Shown: positions 1-5,718 of the stretch, one piece after another | How the letters are laid out: the number at the start of each line of letters is the position of its first letter | Position numbering within the stretch: position 1 is the stretch's first letter | Assembly: GCA_014729615.1 (NCBI GenBank) | Contig: WJJQ01000122.1 | Span: 1-7,172, forward strand | Direction of reading: 5' to 3' | DNA from: Candidatus Peregrinibacteria bacterium | GTDB lineage: Bacteria > Patescibacteriota > Gracilibacteria > UBA1369 | Length of the DNA: 7,172 nucleotides | Made by a program: the position numbers and the translations under genes | Notes under the pieces: model-generated | What the model was told of the DNA's origin: nothing | Database searches by the model: none | What the model saw: only the letters and a program-made list of their open reading frames with translations

Positions 1-102
1 ACACGACTGCATGGAACAATCCTAATAGGTTTATATGTAATTTACCTGGTTTCTTTGAGCTTCAGAGAGGTTGTAACGGCATATCTGCATATTGCAAATT
101 AG
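1..102 (+). CDS. C-terminal end of a membrane protein, possibly a Na+/Ca2+ exchanger (partial, 5' end outside window)
   Basis: Plus-strand frame 1 is open from the first base to a TAG at 100-102, giving 33 residues. They begin TRLHGTILIGLYVIYLVSL, a single hydrophobic helix with a basic/His entry, followed by a short polar tail ending HIAN. Ending a protein on a last transmembrane helix of the form 'R-x-x-G...LLxxLYxxYL' is typical of cation/Ca2+ exchanger (CaCA) proteins; this match is from memory and rests on very few residues. The gene is convergent with pilT: its TAG and the pilT TAA share two bases (ttag at 99-102). Such an exact fit supports a real gene end over a chance open frame. Any polytopic membrane protein would fit equally well, so the family is only a suggestion. 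Confidence 0.5.
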   Translation, partial: TRLHGTILIGLYVIYLVSLSFREVVTAYLHIAN

Positions 103-1139
103 CTTTCCTGATCCTCAGGAATTAGTTCCACCGCAGTTTCTTCCGTAATAATATCCGCTTCAAGCAGATCCATTGCAGCTTTTTTCATTGTTTGCATGCC
201 TTCCTTGAATCCGGTTTCAATGGCTGATCCGATTTGATGCGATTTATTTTTTCTGATCATATTGGCAATGGCACTGTTATTAAGCATGATTTCAAGTGGT
301 GCAACTCTGCCTCCGCCATCTTTTGTTTTTACAAGTTGTTGCCAGATTACAGCTCTCAAACTTTCTGAAAGCTGAGATCTTACCTGGTTTTGTTGTTCGA
401 AAGGGAAAGCGTCAATAATACGGTCAACCGATTTAGCCGCTCCGCTTGTATGAAGCGTCGCAAATACCAAGTGTCCTGTTTCCGCCGCTGTAATGGCTAA
501 TTGAATTGTTTCAAGGTCACGCATTTCTCCGACCAGAATAACGTCGGGATCTTCACGAAGGGCCGACCTTAAGGCCGTGTTGAAACTTTTTGTGTGTGTT
601 TTCACTTCACGTTGTTCGATTACACATTTTTTGTTTTCGTGTACGAATTCAATAGGATCTTCAATGGTAATAACGTGTTGAGGTTTCATCTCATTGATTT
701 CATTTACCATGGCCGCGAGGGTGGTGGATTTACCGGAACCGGTCGGTCCGGTTACAATCACCAAGCCCTGTCCGTAGGTTGTTATGTCTTTTAAAATTTC
801 CGGCAAGCCCAGTTCGTCCAGAGTGAAAACTGATTCCGGAATTAAACGGAACGCCGCGCCAATACCTTTTCTTTGCACAAAAACATTCACTCTGAAACGG
901 GCAATGTTAGGGATATCCAGGGAAAAGTCGATATCCAGGTTTTTGGCAAAGTACTTTTTTTGATCTTCATTCATGATTTCCAAAATGTGCTCTTCAGCGC
1001 TTTTTTTGGAAAAAATGGGATGTTCTTCAATTAAAACAAGATCACCGTTTATTCTTAAAACAGGTTTGGTACCTGTTGTAACATATACATCGGATGCTTT
1101 ATATTGTACCGCGGTGCGGAATATTTTATCTAGTAACAT
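99..1139 (-). CDS. pilT: PilT, type IV pilus retraction ATPase
   Basis: This is a 346-residue hexameric secretion-type ATPase that powers disassembly of type IV pili at the cytoplasmic face, giving twitching, adhesion or DNA uptake. The N-terminal PAS-like domain (about 1-100) has the PilT signature start SDVYVTTGTKPVLRINGDL. The RecA-like domain shows Walker A GPTGSGKST (131-139), an Asp box EDPIEFVHE (160-168), Walker B DPDVILVGEMRD (197-208) and a His box TAAETGHLVFATLHT (217-231). Its length matches PilT (about 345) and it lacks the long N-terminal region and Cys zinc site of PilB. The C-terminal motif that is AIRNLIRE in classical PilT reads AIANMIRK (290-297), losing the first Arg. The gene follows the 189-residue gene by 26 A-rich bases with no promoter, so the two are probably cotranscribed. 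The ATG at 1139 has no Shine-Dalgarno sequence but is placed correctly for the family N terminus. Confidence 0.95.
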   Translation of the reverse strand: MLLDKIFRTAVQYKASDVYVTTGTKPVLRINGDLVLIEEHPIFSKKSAEEHILEIMNEDQKKYFAKNLDIDFSLDIPNIARFRVNVFVQRKGIGAAFRLIPESVFTLDELGLPEILKDITTYGQGLVIVTGPTGSGKSTTLAAMVNEINEMKPQHVITIEDPIEFVHENKKCVIEQREVKTHTKSFNTALRSALREDPDVILVGEMRDLETIQLAITAAETGHLVFATLHTSGAAKSVDRIIDAFPFEQQNQVRSQLSESLRAVIWQQLVKTKDGGGRVAPLEIMLNNSAIANMIRKNKSHQIGSAIETGFKEGMQTMKKAAMDLLEADIITEETAVELIPEDQES

Positions 1140-1165
1140 TTTTTTTGTTTTAGTTTTTTATTTTT

Positions 1166-1735
1166 TTATAAATTCTCCAGGTCTATTTCACTTTCGTCCA
1201 CGCCTTTTGGAAGGACGTTTTCAATTGCTCCCCATTCACTGTCTTCAAGTTCAGGTACTATTAAAGTGACACGGTCACCTATTTCAGCTTTGAAATAAGT
1301 TACTGAAGCCAGTAAAACTTTGTAAGATTTTCCATCTGCAATTACACGATATTGCCCGTCATCAAAAGTTACGGTACCTATAATTCTTCTTCTTTCAACC
1401 GGTCCGATTTGTTTATAAATAAATGATCCATCTTCTGAAATGGCAAGTTTTAGTATATCACCCGGTATTAATTTCGATTTACTTGCATAATTGGCAGGTA
1501 CTGAATATTCCTTGCCATCTGGCCCCATCATTTTTTGCCCGTCAAAAACCCCTTCAATTATTTTTTGATTTTCTTCATTGACGGTTATATTGCCGGCATT
1601 TGCGGCAATTTTGGCATACTCATTTTTACCCGAATCTGATGAAAGTTCGGACAGGATTTGTTTGGCCGATCGCAAACTGGCTTCCGCACTTTCAAGCATT
1701 TCTTTAGCCAACGCAATTTTGGAACTATTTGCCAT
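1166..1735 (-). CDS. Conserved protein of unknown function: N-terminal coiled coil plus beta-rich domain
   Basis: This 189-residue soluble protein has no signal peptide or membrane segment. Residues 5-33 form an Ala/Glu/Lys amphipathic helix, probably a coiled coil (AKEMLESAEASLRSAKQIL). After a linker, residues 57-175 look beta-rich, with conserved-looking turns EGVFDGQKMMGPDGKEY (61-77), VPANYASKSKLIPGD (79-93) and GSFIYKQIGPVERRRIIGT (103-121), then YKVLLASVTYFKAEIGD (138-154). The C terminus is acidic. I recall closely similar 'VPANYASKSKL...GSFIYKQIGPVER' proteins annotated as hypothetical in many Patescibacteria genomes; this is memory, not a search. No function is known to me. The small barrel-like pattern could bind nucleic acid or protein, but no catalytic motif is visible. 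It has a strong promoter of its own (1765-1793) and is followed by pilT after 26 bases. The leader before the ATG is A-rich without a Shine-Dalgarno sequence. Confidence 0.85.
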   Translation of the reverse strand: MANSSKIALAKEMLESAEASLRSAKQILSELSSDSGKNEYAKIAANAGNITVNEENQKIIEGVFDGQKMMGPDGKEYSVPANYASKSKLIPGDILKLAISEDGSFIYKQIGPVERRRIIGTVTFDDGQYRVIADGKSYKVLLASVTYFKAEIGDRVTLIVPELEDSEWGAIENVLPKGVDESEIDLENL

Positions 1736-1764
1736 TTTTATTTTTGTTATTATTTTTCTTATTT

Positions 1765-1793
1765 ATTATACTAAATTTTTGCTTTTTTCTCAA
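1765..1793 (-). promoter_or_regulatory. Sigma70-type promoter for the 189-residue gene and pilT
   Basis: Read on the minus strand, TTGAGA (1788-1793, 5 of 6 to consensus) is followed by a 17-base spacer and a perfect TATAAT (1765-1770). Transcription should begin near 1758, leaving a leader of about 22 bases made almost only of A and T, with no Shine-Dalgarno sequence. The -35 box begins 3 bases after the sbp stop codon, in the only sizeable gap between sbp and the next gene. No hairpin terminator precedes it, so some readthrough from the ftsQ-sbp unit is likely. Confidence 0.8.
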
Positions 1794-1796
1794 GGT

Positions 1797-2156
1797 CTAT
1801 GCCTGTTTCGATTTTGACTTTATAAGGTTTTGTAGTATTGCTCTGCGGGTAATACCCACATTCGAGAAAATTCTGAATGTGAAGACAAATGTTGCGGCCA
1901 AATATAGTTCAAGGCCAAGTTTGTCTCCAAGCAATGTGATGGCAATGGATAAAATAATATTAAATAATAATCCGGTTATGAAAATTGTGGCGTTGAACTG
2001 GTCTTTTGTAACTTCCGCTCTAATTGCGCCGAATAAAGCATCCAGAATACCCATTATCACAACCGCGGAATATTTGGTCAGTTCCAATGGAATTGGAAAA
2101 TTTATGGCCAAGCCAAGGATTATTCCCGCTATTATACCTAATATAGCCCAGATCAT
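1797..2156 (-). CDS. sbp: Sbp (DUF1290), small integral membrane protein of the division gene cluster
   Basis: This is a 119-residue, very hydrophobic protein with about four membrane segments (2-20, 30-46, 56-77, 83-97) and a basic C-terminal tail (ITRRAILQNLIKSKSKQA). It aligns by eye along its whole length with Bacillus subtilis Sbp: a MIW-x-ILGIIAGIILGL start, LDALFGAIRA (38-47), FITGLLFNIILSI (59-71), LGLELYLAATFVF (80-92) and RIFSNVGITRR (95-105). The family function is unknown. In Firmicutes it lies between divIB/ftsQ and ftsA, which suggests a role linked to division or the envelope. Here its ATG overlaps the ftsQ stop by one base (TAATG), so translation is coupled. ftsA does not follow; the downstream unit is the 189-residue gene and pilT. 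Confidence 0.88.
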   Translation of the reverse strand: MIWAILGIIAGIILGLAINFPIPLELTKYSAVVIMGILDALFGAIRAEVTKDQFNATIFITGLLFNIILSIAITLLGDKLGLELYLAATFVFTFRIFSNVGITRRAILQNLIKSKSKQA

Positions 2157-3085
2157 TATGCTCTTTTAAAGATTACTTTTTCGGTTTGAGTACCGGATAT
2201 TCTTAAGTCTATATAATCAAGTGGTGTATTGTAAATATCTAATTTAGTCAAAGCCTTAATTAATTTCTGAATCTGCTTGTTAATGCTCTTTTTTTCGTCC
2301 AGGTCCAATAGCACAAAGAAGCGTTTTTCTGTGTATAAATGAACTTCACGTTCAGCTTTTAGAAATTTTGCGTATAAAACGTGCATTGCAAATTTTTCTT
2401 CGTATAATTTAACGGCGTTAATGATTTGTTTGAGTCGTTTTTGGCTAACTGCCTCACTTGTTAGGAAACTGTGTCTTAGTTCCAATGGTTCGTCCGTGTT
2501 GTAGTAAATATATGGCAGATCGGGATGTTCGTTATTTTCCTCAACCAGGAATCCTTGACTGTCGGCAATAAATCGCTTTTGAACGCCATTTACAATATTT
2601 ACAATATTGGCTACAACGGGGTATTTATCGTACTCAATTTTTACGGTGTCCGGAAATATTTTTTTAATTTTAATGGATTCAATTTCAGGGTGAGCTTCCA
2701 ATAATTCTTTTTTTAAAGCGTCGGATTTAATAAATAAAATGTTTTCACCAACCACTTTTTTAAGAATTGCCGACATTTTCTCGTAATTGTCTATAAGAGT
2801 GCCTTCTTCTTCGATTTTAAAGTCTTCAATCAAAAAATAATCTGAAAAAAATACTCCGTGTACCCCCAGGGATCCCAATATAAGGATTAATACAATTGTT
2901 AATGTCAGTTTCCAGCTGCTTGGTTTTTGAATGTTTTGAAGGCGCTGGGGTGCGTTGATAGATCTTGTTTGCCTAATGCGGCGGGTTTTTTGTTTGCTGT
3001 TCGGTAAAGCTTTTCGATAAGGAGAACTTAGTTTCGAAATTTTAGTGCTTTTTTTGACTTTCTTGGGCTTCTTTTTCTTAAACAA
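2156..3085 (-). CDS. ftsQ: FtsQ/DivIB, cell division membrane protein
   Basis: This 309-residue single-pass protein is a divisome scaffold, normally bridging FtsL/FtsB(DivIC) with other division proteins. It has a strongly basic cytoplasmic tail (residues 1-57, runs of Lys and Arg), one membrane helix (59-80) and then the extracytoplasmic part. The POTRA domain (about 83-154) begins DYFLIEDFKIE and includes GENILFI (113-119), an ELLEAHPEIESIKIKKIFP stretch and the closing P-x-TVKIEYDKYPVVA. The FtsQ beta domain follows and ends YIDLRISGTQTEKVIFKRA, the usual family ending. The start must be TTG at 3085 or later, because an in-frame TAA lies 12 bases upstream; TTG gives the expected basic N terminus. 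No Shine-Dalgarno sequence precedes it. The gene is 20 bases after the DUF4010 gene and overlaps sbp by one base. Confidence 0.9.
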   Translation of the reverse strand: MFKKKKPKKVKKSTKISKLSSPYRKALPNSKQKTRRIRQTRSINAPQRLQNIQKPSSWKLTLTIVLILILGSLGVHGVFFSDYFLIEDFKIEEEGTLIDNYEKMSAILKKVVGENILFIKSDALKKELLEAHPEIESIKIKKIFPDTVKIEYDKYPVVANIVNIVNGVQKRFIADSQGFLVEENNEHPDLPYIYYNTDEPLELRHSFLTSEAVSQKRLKQIINAVKLYEEKFAMHVLYAKFLKAEREVHLYTEKRFFVLLDLDEKKSINKQIQKLIKALTKLDIYNTPLDYIDLRISGTQTEKVIFKRA

Positions 3086-3105
3086 GGTGAAAAATTATGA
3101 GCCCA

Positions 3106-4410
3106 TTAAAGATAAACGATGCCGCTTAAGGTTACAAGTAGAAGACCCAGATAAATCAATATCATGGGTTTGACAAATTTTTTATTGCCAAAGAAATACA
3201 TAATAAATCCTTTTTGAATCATGTTAAGGAAAGTAACCAAAACGATGATTAATTTGGCGTCAAAAAAGCTTAAAAGTGAACCCGCGGTAGTGGCCGTACT
3301 GATTACAATCGGATCATCGACGGCGAAAAATGCGCTGATTGTAGCTATCCCATAGTATAGATTGGGGCCACCCAGAGTAAGAGCCACTTTAGCGAAAATT
3401 AGAGCCATTACTATGAATCCGGCAATTTTCAGCGCGTTCAGTAAATTAAAAGGGGATTTAAAATTAGTTTTCGTTTTTTGAATTTTTTTGGTTTCTTTAC
3501 CGAAATATAAGAATAAACCGACTCCAAGAAGATAAATAAACATTAAAAAAAGCGTGGGAAGAATTCTAAGAAATAATTCTTCGTTCAAAGCTTTTACGAA
3601 TATGAAAGTTTTAATGAAGCTTATTGATGATGCTAAAAAAATTCCGGCCAATATGGGTTTTTTAGCATGTGACAATTCCTTACTGCGTTGACTTAAATAT
3701 AGTGATGTCGCAGTACTTGAGTATAAGCCCCCCAACATTCCGGAAAGACTTAAACCGAGTCTTTGGCCGAATAATTTGATCAATATGTATCCAATAAAAC
3801 TGATACCCGAAATTACAACTACGAGCATCCAGATAAGGAAAGGGTTTAGTACTTCAACCGCGTTAAACGTTTCTGGTAATAAGTCCTGGGGTATAAAGTA
3901 TCCGACAATTTGCGTGTCGAAATTTTGATTGGGCAGGAGAGGGAGGATAATAAAAGCTATAATCCCGAATAAAAGAGCATTATACAGTTCTTTTGTTTGA
4001 AGAGTTTTGGCGAATTCATGCAATGTATCTTTTGTCGACAGGATTAAGGTTGTAATGATTCCAAGCGCTATGGCCAGTTGAATATGATTTATTGCGCAAA
4101 GACTACCGTATACAAAAATTAAGAGAAGAGTTATTTCGTTGGTTAATCCAATAGCCTTATGATTAATGGTTAAATAATAATGAGATATTATTGTGAGTAT
4201 AGTTAACGCGCTGAAAGATATTAAAAAAATGTAAGCGTTTAAATTGACGGCCAAATATGTTGCTATTGTTCCAAATAAGCTCACCAAAATACTTGTGCGA
4301 ATACCAAGTTCGCTTTTTTCTTTGTCAATTTGTTTCTTTCTTTCTCTTTCAACGCCTATCAATGCGCCAATAAGTATAGAAATTGCGAAAGGTATAATAT
4401 TTTGCAGCAT
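3106..4410 (-). CDS. MgtC/SapB-DUF4010 family polytopic membrane protein
   Basis: This 434-residue protein has about a dozen hydrophobic segments. The N-terminal MgtC/SapB-like domain (about 1-130) shows IGALIGVERERK (14-25) and LGIRTSILVSLFGTIA (35-50), the family signature. The DUF4010 domain (about 185-430) shows NPFLIWMLVVVISGISFIGY (189-208), LSGMLGGLYSSTATSLYLSQRSK (222-244, key G-GG-SST) and a later FFAVDDPIVISTA (361-373). The length is normal for the family. Its function is uncertain: MgtC proteins are tied to growth at low Mg2+ and to ATP synthase control in pathogens, but the DUF4010 fusion is uncharacterised and may be a transporter. The gene is first after its own promoter (4431-4459) and lies 20 bases before ftsQ, so it probably leads a DUF4010-ftsQ-sbp operon. 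The ATG at 4410 has an A-rich leader without a Shine-Dalgarno sequence. Confidence 0.88.
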   Translation of the reverse strand: MLQNIIPFAISILIGALIGVERERKKQIDKEKSELGIRTSILVSLFGTIATYLAVNLNAYIFLISFSALTILTIISHYYLTINHKAIGLTNEITLLLIFVYGSLCAINHIQLAIALGIITTLILSTKDTLHEFAKTLQTKELYNALLFGIIAFIILPLLPNQNFDTQIVGYFIPQDLLPETFNAVEVLNPFLIWMLVVVISGISFIGYILIKLFGQRLGLSLSGMLGGLYSSTATSLYLSQRSKELSHAKKPILAGIFLASSISFIKTFIFVKALNEELFLRILPTLFLMFIYLLGVGLFLYFGKETKKIQKTKTNFKSPFNLLNALKIAGFIVMALIFAKVALTLGGPNLYYGIATISAFFAVDDPIVISTATTAGSLLSFFDAKLIIVLVTFLNMIQKGFIMYFFGNKKFVKPMILIYLGLLLVTLSGIVYL

Positions 4411-4425
4411 TTTTGTTTTTATTTC

Positions 4426-4440
4426 ATGCTATTATAGCAT
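4426..4440. repeat. 15-bp palindrome centred on the -10 box
   Basis: The sequence atgcta-tta-tagcat has perfect 6-bp arms and a 3-base centre. It covers the whole extended -10 element of the DUF4010-ftsQ-sbp promoter. This could be an operator where a dimeric repressor would block RNA polymerase, or simply an AT-rich coincidence built on TATAAT. No regulator gene is visible nearby. Confidence 0.35.
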
Positions 4441-4459
4441 TATTTGGCTGCAATAACAA
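4431..4459 (-). promoter_or_regulatory. Sigma70-type promoter for DUF4010-ftsQ-sbp
   Basis: On the minus strand, TTGTTA (4454-4459, 4 of 6) is followed by a 17-base spacer and TATAAT (4431-4436), with a TG one base before it (extended -10, TGCTATAAT). The predicted start is near 4424, about 14 bases before the ATG at 4410, so the leader is very short and has no Shine-Dalgarno sequence. The -35 box lies in the T-rich tail of the upstream terminator. Confidence 0.75.
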
Positions 4460-4484
4460 GAAAGCTCCCCTTTGAGGGAGCTTT
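4451..4484 (-). terminator. Rho-independent terminator of the 50-residue gene
   Basis: A perfect 9-bp inverted repeat (aaagctccc at 4461-4469, gggagcttt at 4476-4484) with a 6-base loop forms a stable hairpin. On the minus strand it is followed by CTTGTTATTG, so the transcript end is U-rich (UUUCUUGUUAUU). It lies 21 bases after the stop codon of the Lys/Ala-rich gene. The tract is not a pure U run, so termination may be incomplete. The plus-strand flank is not U-rich, so the hairpin works in one direction only. Confidence 0.82.
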
Positions 4485-4505
4485 AAAAAGCATTTTAAGA
4501 TTGAA

Positions 4506-4658
4506 TTATTTTGCTTTAGCGGCCTTTTTAGCTGCTTCAAGAGCTTCAAGCAGAGGAGCTTTTCTCGCTTTGGCTTTAGCTTTATTTGTTCTTTTTCGCA
4601 ATTTGCTTTTTGGTCTTGTAGCATTCATTGTGTGAAGACCATGTTGTTTTGATGCCAT
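4506..4658 (-). CDS. Small, very basic Lys/Ala-rich protein (50 residues), function unknown
   Basis: ATG at 4658 to TAA at 4506 encodes 50 residues, starting MASKQHGLHTMNATRPKSKL. The middle (19-33) is a run of Lys, Arg and Ala, followed by PLLEALEAAKKAAKAK at the end. About 17 of 50 residues are Lys or Arg and only two are acidic, so it should bind RNA or DNA. There is no Cys, membrane segment or signal peptide. The composition recalls small ribosomal proteins or histone H1-like tails, but I do not recognise a family. It is accepted as a gene because it fits exactly between its own promoter (4682-4710) and a strong hairpin terminator (4451-4484), with no other credible gene there. An in-frame ATG at codon 11 is an alternative start; codon 1 fits the predicted transcript start better. 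The leader before the ATG has only a weak purine stretch (AAAAGAA). Confidence 0.78.
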   Translation of the reverse strand: MASKQHGLHTMNATRPKSKLRKRTNKAKAKARKAPLLEALEAAKKAAKAK

Positions 4659-4681
4659 TTCTTTTAGGTTAAAGCTTACAT

Positions 4682-4710
4682 ATTTAAGCGGACAAAACCG
4701 TAATAGTCAA
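4682..4710 (-). promoter_or_regulatory. Sigma70-type promoter for the 50-residue gene
   Basis: On the minus strand, TTGACT (4705-4710, 5 of 6 to consensus) is followed by a 17-base spacer and TTAAAT (4682-4687, 4 of 6). The -35 box starts 3 bases after the murB stop codon. The expected start near 4675 gives a leader of about 17 bases. No terminator separates it from murB, so readthrough from the frd-murB unit is possible. Confidence 0.65.
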
Positions 4711-4713
4711 GAA

Positions 4714-5718
4714 TTAATAAAAATTAACTTCAGTGTCCAGTTTAATTCCGAATTTATTTTTCACGCATCGCTGAATTTCTTTGCTGAAATTCAAAATTTC
4801 CAATCCTGTAGCATTGCCCTTGTTTATTATAATCAGTGCTTGTTTTTCGTATGTGCCGGTATTCCCTTTTGTTTTGCCTCGGAATCCGCACTTTTCAATA
4901 AGCCAACCGGCGGGAATTTTTATTTGATTTTCGGGTATTTCAAATGATGGAACATCCGGATATTTTTGTTTAATTTTTAAAAAATATTTTTTATTAATGA
5001 CGGGATTTTTAAAGAAACTGCCGGCATTACCTATTTTACGCCAATCAGGTAATTTGGATGATCGTATATTAATTATTGCATCACTTACATCTTTAACTGT
5101 CGGATTAGAAATTGCTTTTTCATGTAATGAATCTGCAACTTTGCCGTATGATGCATTAATTATCGGACTTTTGGAAAGGTTGAACGTGGCGGATATTATG
5201 AAAAACTTGTTTTTCAACTCATTTTTAAAAATACTGCTTCTGTAGCCAAAATTACATTCATTTGCCGTAAATTTTTTTATTGCACCTGTTTCAATTTCCA
5301 GTGCTTCCAATGACTCTAATGTGTCTTTTATTTCAGTTCCATACGCACCAATATTTTGCATTGGCGCGGCTCCCACTGTCCCGGGAATCAAAGATAGGTT
5401 TTCTATTCCTCCCAGATTTTGATTTACTGTATACAATACAAATTCGTGCCATACTTCGCCCCCCATTGCTTTTATTAATACATTATTGTCATTTTCACGC
5501 ACAGTTGAAATGCCTTTAATTTCATTTTTAATAACTCTTCCGGGAAAATCTTTCGTGAATAAGACATTACTGCCTCCTCCCAAAATAAGAATTTCAAGGT
5601 CGGTTTGCAGAGCTTCTTTAAGCTCATCTATATTTTTGACCGTAACGAATTCTTTTGCCGACGCATCAATGCCAAAAGTATTATGTTCTTTTAACGATTT
5701 GTTATCAATTATTTTCAT
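4714..5718 (-). CDS. murB: MurB, UDP-N-acetylenolpyruvoylglucosamine reductase (type I)
   Basis: This cytoplasmic FAD enzyme uses NADPH to reduce UDP-GlcNAc-enolpyruvate to UDP-MurNAc, the second committed step of peptidoglycan synthesis. The 334 residues align along the E. coli type I enzyme: the start LKEHNTFGIDASAKE, FAD-binding LILGGGSNVLFTKDFPG (44-60), ENLSLIPGTVGAAPMQNIGAYG (106-127) and FGYRSSIF (157-164). The Tyr-containing substrate loop (ASYGK, 189-193) marks type I. Catalytic residues are present: Arg160, the acid Ser234 in GNAGSFFKNP, and Glu330 in the terminal LDTEVNFY. The protein stops soon after that Glu, without the short tail seen in E. coli. Its ATG overlaps the frdD stop (ATGA, 5715-5718), so it is the last gene of the frd operon and its translation is probably coupled. 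Confidence 0.96.
   Translation of the reverse strand: MKIIDNKSLKEHNTFGIDASAKEFVTVKNIDELKEALQTDLEILILGGGSNVLFTKDFPGRVIKNEIKGISTVRENDNNVLIKAMGGEVWHEFVLYTVNQNLGGIENLSLIPGTVGAAPMQNIGAYGTEIKDTLESLEALEIETGAIKKFTANECNFGYRSSIFKNELKNKFFIISATFNLSKSPIINASYGKVADSLHEKAISNPTVKDVSDAIINIRSSKLPDWRKIGNAGSFFKNPVINKKYFLKIKQKYPDVPSFEIPENQIKIPAGWLIEKCGFRGKTKGNTGTYEKQALIIINKGNATGLEILNFSKEIQRCVKNKFGIKLDTEVNFY

Noticed and set aside
1..12. ATG on the minus strand at 12 with AGGA seven bases before it, as a gene after pilT
   Set aside because: Only four codons are visible, and the plus-strand frame through the same bases reads as a membrane-protein end.
594..1269. Plus-strand open frames opposite pilT and the 189-residue gene
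   Set aside because: They lie opposite genes with clear motifs and have no recognisable domain or start signal, so they are shadows.
2589..2606. Short tandem repeat (AATATTGTA twice) in ftsQ
   Set aside because: It encodes NIVNIVN inside the beta domain, only two copies exist and the frame is intact; this is ordinary low-complexity sequence.
4424..4635. Longer overlapping open frames on both strands across the Lys/Ala-rich gene (66 and 63 residues)
   Set aside because: One runs through the terminator hairpin and into the next promoter, and neither fits the promoter/terminator layout. The 50-residue frame does, and it has a coherent basic composition.
4714..4727. Inverted repeat ttaataaaaattaa at the murB stop as a terminator
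   Set aside because: The stem is only five A/T pairs and overlaps the stop codon, so it is too weak to call.
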